64,000 nt of DNA, taken from contig NZ_JAGQAZ010000002.1 in assembly GCF_024345375.1 (NCBI RefSeq), forward strand, positions 372,001 to 436,000, in the 5' to 3' direction. Origin of the DNA: Cyanobium sp. WAJ14-Wanaka. Lineage in GTDB: Bacteria > Cyanobacteriota > Cyanobacteriia > PCC-6307 > Cyanobiaceae. The notes under the pieces are model-generated. The model made no database searches. It saw only the letters and a program-made list of their open reading frames with translations, and was not told where the DNA came from. The position numbers were made by a program, and so were the translations under genes. How positions within the stretch are numbered: position 1 is the first letter of the stretch; each line of letters begins with the position of its first letter. This document shows positions 53,397-62,353 of the stretch, in pieces.

Positions 53397-54533
53397 TCAT
53401 GGGTTTGGTTGTGGCTGTTGCCCCACCATCGTCAGCAGCGCTTTGATGTCGTGCATCACGGCCTGCATTCCGGCGCGAATTAACTGAAAACCGCCCAGCC
53501 GCAGCAGGTTCATCGCTGCAGTGCGCAGTGTGGCCATCGCCCCAGCCCGTTGCCGCGGGAGCGGAGGGCGTCCTCGTGGCGCTGTGTGTCGCGAATCCAA
53601 TGCCAGTCCTCAATGCTCCAGTGGACGTGCACCAGTTGCAGCAGGGCTTCTGGGTAGATGCGCAGGCTGGTGAGGAACAAATGGGTCGCCCGAAACGGCT
53701 TGGCATCACGGATGCCATCGGCGGTCATCTCCACGATCCAGCCGGTGACAATCCAGGCCTCACGAATGTGCTCTGGGGCTTGTTTGGCGCGTAGAGTCCA
53801 GGTGATGTTGCGGCCGTGGCCGATCTCGTGATCCACTGCCACAAATGGATGTGACGCTTTCCCTGGAACTGGGATCTAATCTGGGGATGCAGCGTCTTCT
53901 GGTTGCTCTTGACCGTCAGGAGGAAGTCGGCCCCCTGCTCCTGGAGCTGCCGAAAAACGGACGCTGGGTATGCAAGGCATCCGCCTGGATCAGAACGCCC
54001 TCAAGATCCAGCTCGCCAAGGAACTGCCTCAGCACCGCCCGTTCATGGTTCTGCCCGGTGGCGTAGCAGGCCTGGCTGATGGCCACGCCCAAGGCGGCGG
54101 AGTACAGCGTGACCTGGGCAATGAATGCCTAGCCGTCACCAGCTGTGGGCTCGATCGAACCCCTCAAGGTCTTGCCGTCACAGATCAGCTGGTCGAGATC
54201 ACTCGCCCCACCTGGGATCTGAGTGATCGTCTAGTCGCAGATAGCGGCGCACAGAGAAGCGACGTCAACCTGGCGGAAAAAGTAATGGAAGGCTGAATCC
54301 GAGGGCGGCCGCCTGAGCTCAAGGCCCAGCGCCTCTGTCAGAACGCTGTGATGACGGATGGCAAAGCGCTCCAGATCCCGCAGGCTCTGGCAGCGGCTCA
54401 GTATCCCGAGCACCGCCACCAACAGGAGGTACCAGGCCGGAATGCGCACGCTCCGCCGCATCCGTACATCCGGAATCGCCTTGAGGTAGCTGATCAGGTC
54501 GAGATCGGTTGCAGCAGAGTCGCTTTTGAGCAC
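53397..54533 (-). pseudogene. Decayed ISAs1-family transposase
   Basis: The N-terminal DLISYLKAIPDVRMRRSVRI and LLVAVLGILSRCQSLRDLER (54533 down to about 54330) are typical of the DDE-associated start of ISAs1 / H-repeat proteins. The middle is frameshifted. The end holds GRNITWTLRAKQAPEHIREA, RATHLFLTSLRI and VHWSIEDWHWIRDTQRHEDA (53842 to about 53560), then AAMNLLRLGGFQLIRAGM. It is inactive and lies between pieces of IS3-type elements. Confidence 0.78.
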
Positions 54534-54599
54534 AGAGAGGAGGCGATTCCGCCGTCCTCAACTCATGCTGACAGCACTGGCAAGAATGCCCATGACAGA

Positions 54600-54931
54600 C
54601 TTTGAATCAACCTTGGGATCGGTCCGACTACCCAAGCCGGCCGTTCACCAGTCAAGAAGACGCTTGCTAGTGTTTGCTGTCATTTGTTGACTGGAACAAC
54701 TACCGGCACCGCCATTGCGGCATCAAGTTCGTCACGCCTCAGCAGCGCCACAGCGGTCAGGCCGTGGAGATCTGTCGTCACCGCGCTGTGGTCTTCGGGC
54801 AGGCGTGCCAACAAAACCCACGCCGGTGGTCACGATCGGCGCGTTGCTGGCGTCAACCGGAAGTGGTCTGGATCAATCCACCACCACCAGAACTCGACAC
54901 CAATCCAGCTAAATTTGGCGTAGCTGCATGA
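54600..54931 (+). pseudogene. 3' fragment of an IS3-type orfB
   Basis: One frame from about 54620 reads RSDYPSRPFTSQEDAC, a stop, then FVDWNNYRHRHCGIKFVTPQ and RRWSRSARCWRQPEVVWINP to the natural end (GVAA). It is the same element type as at 51.9 kb but less decayed, with only one internal stop in this segment. Confidence 0.75.
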
Positions 54932-54954
54932 ACAGCAGCAGAGGCGTCATCTTT

Positions 54955-55060
54955 GCTGGCAGTCACCGCGAGCGAGTGATATTCCCCGAGCAGTTATGAA
55001 TTTGGAGATAGGCGGCACTTGATGTCAATGCCAAGCCGCTGCCCCCTCTGGCCTCCCTTT
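54955..55060 (+). pseudogene. Fragment of an IS3-type orfA
   Basis: A short piece reads HRERVIFPEQL*IWR*AALD and VNAKPLPPLASL in one frame, matching the middle of IS3 orfA (CRERGLFPEQVERWRQAAQDANAK-like in the family). Two stops interrupt it. It follows directly on the orfB fragment, so the two pieces are in the wrong order for one element. The 55061-55206 gap shows nothing further. Confidence 0.55.
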
Positions 55061-55206
55061 TGAGTGAATTTTGTCTCAGCTTGCTGTTTCGTTTTTCAGG
55101 AGGCCATACGTAGTCTTAAGAATGTCTGAATAATTTAACCCAGGTTCAATGCAAAACCACCTATACGTTGATTTGATGCTCTTGCTTGTGGTTTTTGATG
55201 CACAGG

Positions 55207-56544
55207 TCATGTGTAACAAATTGGATTTCCAAAGCTATCCTGAATTAAGTGAGTGCCAAAATCAACCAACTCAAAATCAGCTTTGATATTTGGAACAAGA
55301 TTAATAGACCGCCTAGTAGCCAAAAGAAGTTTTGAATCAAAAAATGCATTTTTGCGAATACAATACTCACTTCCTGGCAGGTGATGTGCTAATAAATTCT
55401 CTATACCAGCCTGGAGAACACCATATGCACAAGGCAAACGATCGTAGGCCCACGATTCTCCATAATTGCAATTCAAGCCATAAATGAAAGCCTTAACAGG
55501 TGACTTATTAGGTGCATAATTGAATCTCTGCGGCATAAGTAAAACATCTTTCATCCATGCATTAAAAATATTTGGGGTGCCATAAATGCCAGCCATTTGG
55601 CCTGTTGCAGAAGGAATCACAGCAATCCCATTTTGTGGAAGTAGTTTTACATTAGGCGTGGATAGTAGATAAGTTTGCAGCAAATGACTTTCAATATTTT
55701 TGGGTGAGAGATTGTCAATTGGATAAGTTTCGTAATTGCCATGTGTAAAATCTTGTATCTTAAAATGCGAAGAGTATTTTTGAATAATGCTACTTAAAAC
55801 TTTGCCTGGGCTAGTACCTATTAAATCAATTGATTTTGTGAATTTGCACAAAATAGAAAGTACTTGATCTAGGTCTTCGAGTGTCGTGTTTCTTCCAGTG
55901 CCACCATGATGAAGAGGTGCCTCTCTTACTGAAAGCACAAAGCGAGGTTGTACATAATTTCCAAGAATTGTTCTTGCAAGCACCTTGTTATGAGATGTAA
56001 GGCTAATAGGATTTTCACCCGCTACCATGCCGTTCACTGTTAAGCTTTCAAATATACTATATATAGAGCGAGATTGTGCAAACGCAGGATGAACATACTC
56101 AGTTGAATGAACTAAAATTCTAAAGATATCCGAAAACGGCCACCTAAAATTAGGGTTTTGATCAAGTAGGGATACAATCTCAACATTCTGAGAAAAATTA
56201 GCTAAAATTTCCTGTTTATTCCAAGCTCGCTGGGAAAGAATTGATGAATACAGCTCAAGACCAGCTTGAAAAATGAACTGGTCTCTGTCCCATATAGCTA
56301 GTTCTTCGCCTATGTCAAAAAACCTAATTGTTGTTGTATGGGTACCTTCTTTAGCAATAAATTGTATACGATAGCCATGCACAGAGGCGTGTTTAAGTAC
56401 CCCAAGAATCTCTGGGACGACAACACCCCATCCTTGGTTATGACTAGATAGCGCGTAAAAATAAGTGGGAACATGACTATTCTTTGCAAGTTGCCTCCAG
56501 CGTTTGTCGAGCGCATTACGAACCCGATTCAGTAGTATTCCCAT
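55207..56544 (-). CDS. Unidentified protein, possibly glycosyltransferase-related
   Basis: 445 residues, ATG at 56544. No family is recognised with confidence. RFVLSVREAPLHHGGTGRNT (about 205-225) followed by CKFTKSIDLIGTSPG and GTPNIFNAWMKD resembles the R-E ... H ... R-N and G-T-P pattern of TIGR04372-type transferases, also suspected at 48652. There is no signal peptide or membrane helix. It closes the minus-strand group of four genes, but 202 bp separate it from the SDR gene. Confidence 0.5.
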   Translation of the reverse strand: MGILLNRVRNALDKRWRQLAKNSHVPTYFYALSSHNQGWGVVVPEILGVLKHASVHGYRIQFIAKEGTHTTTIRFFDIGEELAIWDRDQFIFQAGLELYSSILSQRAWNKQEILANFSQNVEIVSLLDQNPNFRWPFSDIFRILVHSTEYVHPAFAQSRSIYSIFESLTVNGMVAGENPISLTSHNKVLARTILGNYVQPRFVLSVREAPLHHGGTGRNTTLEDLDQVLSILCKFTKSIDLIGTSPGKVLSSIIQKYSSHFKIQDFTHGNYETYPIDNLSPKNIESHLLQTYLLSTPNVKLLPQNGIAVIPSATGQMAGIYGTPNIFNAWMKDVLLMPQRFNYAPNKSPVKAFIYGLNCNYGESWAYDRLPCAYGVLQAGIENLLAHHLPGSEYCIRKNAFFDSKLLLATRRSINLVPNIKADFELVDFGTHLIQDSFGNPICYT

Positions 56545-56746
56545 TTATGTATAAGAAAGAAAAATTATTCGATGTATTTGAGCAACTTGTATATTCCCTC
56601 TCTTACCTGCAAAAATGAAGTGATAACCAAAAACTACAATGCATAGCAGGAGGCTTGCCGCATGCCGGATGTGAACTAACGTAAAAATACTGCTCAATGA
56701 GCAGGGTATTCTGAGATCATTCTTGAGGGGCGAAGCAAACATGATC

Positions 56747-57766
56747 CTATAGACTAAAAGTGTACCCATTTAAACATGAAAGCCTCAATAATTTTTGCCT
56801 GTCAGAATGATACGCCTGATCTACGCCCTGTGATAAAGTAAAATCGCATGCTTTAGAAACTATGTTCTTCGTTGATTCTTCAGTGATAGGGGAAAAGTAT
56901 TTCGACATGAATGTTAAATCATAGCAATCATAGTATATCTTATGATTGACTATGCTTGGCAGCCAATGCGGCGATACCAGAGAAACATCTTCTGCTGCAA
57001 GACATTTATACAAGGGAGTGCTGATTTGTAGAGCAGAGCATAAACATGAGTATATCTCACGCCATGTTGACTGAATTTGTGAATAATGGAATAGGTAATA
57101 TTGTGGGAGCTCTGCTATTGCATTGGGAAGACTCGAAATTATTGTAGAAAGCCCATATCCACTACCTATCGACCAAGGATGATCAATATCTCCCAAAAAT
57201 GGTATCGGCATGCCATCGGTAATATAAGATAAAAAAGCCCTACCAGGATTTCCCAAGTAAACTGGGACTGATAATCCTATTGTATGGCCCAAACGAATTA
57301 CTAATGTTTTAAAAGGAGTATCATTAGATAATTTGCACAAGCGCAGCTCGGCCCGATATTTATTAATTGCATAATCCCATGAATCGGAAATGTTAATGCT
57401 ATCCTCACGATAAGGCCTGTCTTGCGTGAAACTGCGCTCATAAAAAGCTGTCGTAGAAATATAGACGTAACAATATCGAATACGGCCAAATAAGCAATGC
57501 AGATGAGATGATATATCATTAGATGTATAGGCAATAAAATCTATGACAAAGTCATAACCGCCGTACATTTTATCAGAAAAGTCTGTACTTAGCCTGCTTA
57601 GATCATTAACATGTATAAAAGTAGCCCCGATTAGCCTGAGCTCGGTCTCAAGCGAAGGATTGGTCCCACGAGTGATGCAATGAACTGTATGGGAGCAGGT
57701 CAATAATTGACGTACCGTTATCGAGCTGAGATTTCCGCTGCCTCCCAGTATTAAAAACTTCATCAA
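56747..57766 (-). CDS. NAD-dependent epimerase/dehydratase-like protein (extended SDR)
   Basis: 339 residues, ATG at 57766. The N-terminal FLILGGSGNLSSITVRQLL is a G-G-S-G-N-L-S Rossmann loop. CYVYISTTAFYERSF carries the Ser/Thr site and SWDYAINKYRAELRLC the Tyr-x3-Lys. It overlaps the radical SAM gene by 4 bp at the start. The C-terminal part is diverged. Probably modifies a nucleotide sugar together with the upstream radical SAM enzymes. Confidence 0.78.
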   Translation of the reverse strand: MMKFLILGGSGNLSSITVRQLLTCSHTVHCITRGTNPSLETELRLIGATFIHVNDLSRLSTDFSDKMYGGYDFVIDFIAYTSNDISSHLHCLFGRIRYCYVYISTTAFYERSFTQDRPYREDSINISDSWDYAINKYRAELRLCKLSNDTPFKTLVIRLGHTIGLSVPVYLGNPGRAFLSYITDGMPIPFLGDIDHPWSIGSGYGLSTIISSLPNAIAELPQYYLFHYSQIQSTWREIYSCLCSALQISTPLYKCLAAEDVSLVSPHWLPSIVNHKIYYDCYDLTFMSKYFSPITEESTKNIVSKACDFTLSQGVDQAYHSDRQKLLRLSCLNGYTFSL

Positions 57767-58758
57767 TACATTGGCAGCAGATCAAAAGCATATGAGTCGA
57801 TATTGTCAAGACAGCCGTGAGTTAGTACTGGACATTTTGCACAGTTACAATGTACTTTGCGATTATGACTGAGATGATTGCGCCTTAGTTCGTTCATGCT
57901 CGAACCATTCCATATCCCTAAAAGTGACGATGAATTAATATCGCCAATTATAAGCGAATGATTCCAGTCCTGTACACAAGCACTTACTGTTCCATCTGAA
58001 TTAACAACCATCATGTAAAAGATGAAAGGACAGACTTCTCTTGGAATGAGTTGTTGACCATAATGCCCGGCTTCGTAAACTGGGTCAATATAATTAAAGT
58101 GAAATTGAGGCCAGTTTGGCTGCAAACCCTCAAAGAATACTTTATCAGCAAAACCACTAAATAAATCGATAAATAACTTCTGCTCATCCATATTCAGGTG
58201 TTCCTTGATGCACTTCACATATATAACGGTTTTACCACTGATGGAGCAGAGGTACTTAATTTCCTCCACGACCTTATCAACATTTATATCTGTTTGCGTG
58301 AACTTCTTATAGTGAAGAGCTGATAATCCGTTAAGGGATACATTTATTTGATCTATTCCAGATGCTATGAGATCCTCGGATAACCCTTTGTTAAGTAGTA
58401 TCCCGTTAGTTGTCGTATCAACTCGGTCTACGTTGGCTGATTTAGCCATAGTTATGAATTGAGATAAATTCTTATTAAGAAGAGGCTCGCCTTCTTTGTA
58501 TAATCTTAATATAGAAAGAGGAGTGTCGAAGTTGTTTACATTTTCAATAATATTCTCAAATGTCTTTATGGTCATTTGACCCTGAAATCTACCTGTGCTT
58601 TTGATAAGCTTTGGATCGCCAGTTGGACAGAATTTACATCTCAAATTACATGCGCTAGAAGGGTCGATCAAGAGTACATGAGGCTGTGCCAGCGGTAGCT
58701 GTGGTCCAAGATTTGGCCGAAGCCCTAATGTTCTATCAGCTAGGTTAGTTATTTTCAT
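57763..58758 (-). CDS. Radical SAM/SPASM enzyme
   Basis: 331 residues, ATG at 58758. SSACNLRCKFCPTGD (about 32-46) carries the C-x3-C-x2-C [4Fe-4S] site, followed by RLYKEGEPLLN (SAM-binding GE) and RVDTTTNGILL. The C-terminus has SPASM cysteines: VCPFIFYMMVVNSDGTVSAC, then CNCAKCPVLTHGC. The gene overlaps its paralog upstream by 14 bp and the SDR downstream by 4 bp. Possible roles are dehydrogenation, deoxygenation or epimerisation of a sugar; the substrate is unknown. Confidence 0.9.
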   Translation of the reverse strand: MKITNLADRTLGLRPNLGPQLPLAQPHVLLIDPSSACNLRCKFCPTGDPKLIKSTGRFQGQMTIKTFENIIENVNNFDTPLSILRLYKEGEPLLNKNLSQFITMAKSANVDRVDTTTNGILLNKGLSEDLIASGIDQINVSLNGLSALHYKKFTQTDINVDKVVEEIKYLCSISGKTVIYVKCIKEHLNMDEQKLFIDLFSGFADKVFFEGLQPNWPQFHFNYIDPVYEAGHYGQQLIPREVCPFIFYMMVVNSDGTVSACVQDWNHSLIIGDINSSSLLGIWNGSSMNELRRNHLSHNRKVHCNCAKCPVLTHGCLDNIDSYAFDLLPMY

Positions 58759-59761
58759 ATTTTAAAAGCAGATCTGACGTGTAGGAGTCAATATCATCAG
58801 GCATGCCATGTGTCATTTGTCCACAGCCGCCACATACTGGATGTGCTTTTCGCTCACCTCTTAGAAACATTAGGCGGTATTGTTTCATCTGGTCACTATT
58901 CCAGATTTCTTTAACAGATTGTTTTCTTACATCCCCAATTAGCAGCTTTCTGCCCCAGTCTAGAAAACAGAGACTTACGGTTCCTTCAGGATTTATTGAG
59001 AACGAGTAAAATGGGTAAGGGCATGTTGAAACTTCTTTAATGGCCTGCCCATAAATACCTCTGTCTTGATTCGTAGTTACACCGTTTCTAAGTTCAAACT
59101 CGGGCCAGCATGACATAACACTCTCAATCCAGATTCCATCTGCTATTGGTCCAAAAGTATCTATAAACTCTTTCTTCTGGTAGTCATTAAGCCCATCGCC
59201 GTTGATTTTAACAATTACCTCGCAGTTTTCTTTGTATTTGTAAAAACTACTAACATTGTCGACGATGTCTTGGAACTTTGTTAGGCGATATCCCGAAAAC
59301 TTCATATACTGCTCTTCGTTCATACCCTCGATTGAAATATTAATTCGATCAAGGCCTGCTTCAGCGAGTTCTATTCCCACATCCGCTGTAAGGAGAGACG
59401 CATTTGTGGTTGTGTCAACTCGATCGCAGTATCCAGAATTTTTGGCGTATTTGACCATATTGGCAAGTTTTTTGTTGAGGAGTGGTTCTCCATCTTTGTA
59501 TAATCTTATAACTTTTACCTTTTCGTCAAAGCAATGTAAATCATCTATTATTTTAACATATAGCTCCCAATCTAGTTGCTTAAGAGGTCGTCCCACTTCC
59601 TTCATCAATTCGCTATCTCCTGTCGGGCAGAAGCTGCACTTAAAGTTACAAGCATCGCTTGGATCAATAAAAATTACAAAGGGAGTTGATAATGGCAATA
59701 CAGTTTCAAGCTTTGTCCTATTTTTCAGATCAATTCTAGGCTTAAAGGTTGGCTCAGTCAT
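58745..59761 (-). CDS. Radical SAM/SPASM enzyme (paralog of the next gene)
   Basis: 338 residues, ATG at 59761. SDACNFKCSFCPTGD gives the [4Fe-4S] site, RLYKDGEPLLNKKL the GE motif and RVDTTTNASLL the following strand. SPASM cysteines are in STCPYPFYSFSINPEG and CGGCGQMTHG. Layout and motifs are the same as in the protein at 57763 but the sequence is well diverged, so the two are old duplicates, perhaps acting on successive steps or different positions. Confidence 0.9.
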   Translation of the reverse strand: MTEPTFKPRIDLKNRTKLETVLPLSTPFVIFIDPSDACNFKCSFCPTGDSELMKEVGRPLKQLDWELYVKIIDDLHCFDEKVKVIRLYKDGEPLLNKKLANMVKYAKNSGYCDRVDTTTNASLLTADVGIELAEAGLDRINISIEGMNEEQYMKFSGYRLTKFQDIVDNVSSFYKYKENCEVIVKINGDGLNDYQKKEFIDTFGPIADGIWIESVMSCWPEFELRNGVTTNQDRGIYGQAIKEVSTCPYPFYSFSINPEGTVSLCFLDWGRKLLIGDVRKQSVKEIWNSDQMKQYRLMFLRGERKAHPVCGGCGQMTHGMPDDIDSYTSDLLLKYENN

Positions 59762-60284
59762 TGAGGATTAATTTTTGGAATGGACGCAAAAGCTGTTGCT
59801 ATAGATTAGTAATATTCTATGCTTCTTGTGGTTAGTGTATGTTGGGCAGATTCCGCTCTAAAGAGTTGTTAGATTAGTAACTGTCGTCATTACTTGAATT
59901 CACCCAAAAGCGACGTGCCTAATCATTATACACTACTAGAGAGAATCCATACAATGCTCTTAACGAAAGTTGCTTTTCCATCAAATCCCTTACGGTTCAT
60001 CGTCACTCTAGCACATATATCGCTAAGCTATTTATGGATCTTCGTTAGCGGAGTTGAACTCAGTGGTACTGGTGTTCTGGCCCAAGAAGGGCGCCGACAA
60101 AGTATCCCTTGTCTAGATGTTCCCAAGGATTTACAAGCGCCTTAATCATCCCAATAGTTTTATAAGACGCTGGCCACTAAAGGGAAGTTTTCAACGCCTT
60201 CATTTAATTAAGGTATTTATTGCACATAATGCCTTGTTGTGTGCGATTGAAAGGGGCTTCTTCTCTCCTGAAATAGGAGTGTGC
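59762..60284. other. Gene-poor stretch between radical SAM and GT61-like genes
   Basis: About 520 bp, AT-rich, without a convincing gene. A plus frame at 59894-60145 and a second at 60117-60299 are open but have no recognisable motif or ribosome binding site and read against the neighbouring genes. The left part must hold the promoter of the minus-strand radical SAM genes. Confidence 0.45.
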
Positions 60285-61439
60285 TCAAGCACTGCTTGAA
60301 AGTGTCACTAAATATTCTTTTGCTGGAGGTTTTAATATATCATACCACGGATTGAATGGGTTGTGGTTATAACTTTCTAACGGCAACCATTGGTTGGATA
60401 AGCCTTGGTCAAATCCTAGGCAAAGTTGGTTTATTATAGTGCATTGCACAGAACTTATAACCCTTTTAGGTATCATGCATTTTAGGATGCTTTTAATATT
60501 GCCAAATAATAGGCCATTTAGAGCACAGGAACCCGGATCAGTAAGAATCAATTCACTATCTCCAATTAGCGATAATCTCTCATCAAAGCTATGGCCTAAA
60601 GGATTTATTATTTGATAGTCTAGCTCTGCGAGGCGATTACAAAAAATGGCATAGTCCATAATTCGATCATTTTTTTTGCCGTCAGCCCTCGTAATATATA
60701 TTCTTTTCCCTGAAACTGTTTGCCGATCTAGAGTTTGTTTTTCGATTACTCCCTTTAGCCCTGTAATTGCATTACTATGCTCATCTATGCAGGGTATTAC
60801 AATATTATGGAAAGAATGTATGCCATTAATGCGAGGGAGCACATAATGGTTTTTTTTACCCTTCAAGACAGATTCTAATATGGATTTGTGTAGATCAATG
60901 TAATCATCTGGAACTAACAGGCTTTCAAGGGATGAAAGATATGGGTATGCTAGCGCGCTTTGATAAAGTGCAGCAACCTTATTGGCCACAAAATGGCCAA
61001 AATGAGATTGACCACCTATCCCTAATAACGGGTATTCGGAGACATAATTGAGATGATAATTAAATTCTCTTAGCTGACACTCATAAGTTTTTTCTTCTAT
61101 CTCCCTAAAAAACGGCCAATGACTACACCAATCAATTGAATCATTCCCTATGTACAGCATATTTCTGCTATTAAGCGGAAAAATAATTTTGTCCCCATTA
61201 TCCCAATACCAGCATAGAAATCTTATTTTTGAAAACAATGCGTACCCTGTTTCATAGTCATTCCGCATCATGCCATATAGGAGTGCCAATGAACTACTTG
61301 TCATTCCTAGTGAGCGGAGCCCTCTGATTTGATTTTTTGTGTGTTTATCTTTAACTGTCTGGCGTGTTACCGTCAGTGTTTCAAGATATTTATCCTGACT
61401 TGCCCATTCGCTAAAATTGTTGGTAATCTTGATTTGCAT
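60285..61439 (-). CDS. Glycosyltransferase family 61-like protein (DUF563)
   Basis: 384 residues, ATG at 61439. The segments RIYITRADGKKNDRIMDYAI, LDYQIINPLGHSFDERLSLI and LILTDPGSCALNGLLFGN follow the GT61/DUF563 pattern R-x-Y-I-x-R, L-x-F-x-x-x-x-x-L, and G-S-x-L-x-N. The N-terminal half is less conserved. No signal peptide or helix, so probably a cytoplasmic enzyme adding a sugar such as xylose or a related pentose or hexose. Its 3' neighbourhood is the gene-poor stretch. Confidence 0.7.
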   Translation of the reverse strand: MQIKITNNFSEWASQDKYLETLTVTRQTVKDKHTKNQIRGLRSLGMTSSSLALLYGMMRNDYETGYALFSKIRFLCWYWDNGDKIIFPLNSRNMLYIGNDSIDWCSHWPFFREIEEKTYECQLREFNYHLNYVSEYPLLGIGGQSHFGHFVANKVAALYQSALAYPYLSSLESLLVPDDYIDLHKSILESVLKGKKNHYVLPRINGIHSFHNIVIPCIDEHSNAITGLKGVIEKQTLDRQTVSGKRIYITRADGKKNDRIMDYAIFCNRLAELDYQIINPLGHSFDERLSLIGDSELILTDPGSCALNGLLFGNIKSILKCMIPKRVISSVQCTIINQLCLGFDQGLSNQWLPLESYNHNPFNPWYDILKPPAKEYLVTLSSSA

Positions 61440-61690
61440 CTTGAGTTTGTTAATAATGGTTGGTTTGTGCTACAACTGTATTATAGTATGGTTTGTTGAC
61501 TTTGCTGGCAGAAGGGGCTCTTGTGTAAGCTTTTCTATATTTTAAATTGCTGTAATGACTATTACTCTCATTGACTTCCCTTTTCCCCAATATTTAAGTG
61601 TAAATTTCCCCATGTGTCTCCTTCCCATTGGGGTGAATTTTGGTTATTTTTCTGATAAGATTCAGTCAATGTCCTCCCCTATTGTTGTCC

Positions 61691-62347
61691 ATGCAATGCA
61701 GTCTCAGTCGTGAGCAGTTAACTAACTATCTCTCAACACAATTATTTAATTTTTTTCCAGATTTCAAGGAAACTCCTCCCCTTAGTAGAATTATTCCAAG
61801 AGCTTTAGAACGACTTGAATTCTGCTTCGAAAAAATAATCTATTCTTCATATAGGCGTCAAGGTATTTTCTATTTTAACCATCTAAATGCCGACCAGTAC
61901 ACAGTTTTCATATACTTTTGTTCGAATGTAGCATATTCTGAATTGTGTAACCTAAATTTAGCTGAAAAACTTTTTTATCTAAATAAAATTATGCACTCTT
62001 TTCACTGTATGTATGACACTATTCTTCCAGATATATTCCTTGTTGTTCATGGAACTGGGATAGTTCTTGGAAAGGCATCTTACAGTAATTATTTTGTTGT
62101 CATGCACGGGTGTACGGTGGGAGCAAACAGCTCTTTTGAAATGCCATACCTTGGGGAGTTTTTATTTATGTACCCAAATAGTTCTATTACTGGCAATAGT
62201 GTTATTGGCAAGAATACTTGTGTTTCAAATGGATCACTAGTTAACAATGAATTAATTTTGGAAAATAGTTTAATTTTTGGATCAACTCCATATTTAATAA
62301 TTAAAACTAATCGCGCTGATAGGCTCTCCCATGTTTATCAGGTTTAA
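61691..62347 (+). CDS. Serine-O-acetyltransferase-like hexapeptide (LbH) protein
   Basis: 218 residues from ATG at 61691; the frame extends to TTG at 61640. The region LVVHGTGIVLGKASYSNYFV with MHGCTVGANSSFEMPYL and NSVIGKNTCVSNGS is the left-handed beta-helix of CysE-type acetyltransferases, including the His of H-G-x-G and the later H-G-C. The N-terminal domain is diverged. It may acetylate a surface sugar, not serine, given the location. The 251 bp upstream of the ATG show only a weak CCCCA/TGGGG hairpin. Confidence 0.75.
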   Translation: MQCSLSREQLTNYLSTQLFNFFPDFKETPPLSRIIPRALERLEFCFEKIIYSSYRRQGIFYFNHLNADQYTVFIYFCSNVAYSELCNLNLAEKLFYLNKIMHSFHCMYDTILPDIFLVVHGTGIVLGKASYSNYFVVMHGCTVGANSSFEMPYLGEFLFMYPNSSITGNSVIGKNTCVSNGSLVNNELILENSLIFGSTPYLIIKTNRADRLSHVYQV

Positions 62348-62353
62348 TTTAAT

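Noticed and set aside
56545-56769. 74-codon minus-strand frame between two genes
   Set aside because: It overlaps the 3' end of the SDR gene, has no recognisable motif or ribosome binding site, and is probably random in AT-rich DNA.
59894-60145. 83-codon plus-strand frame
   Set aside because: No motif or ribosome binding site and opposite to the neighbouring genes; listed only as gene-poor sequence.
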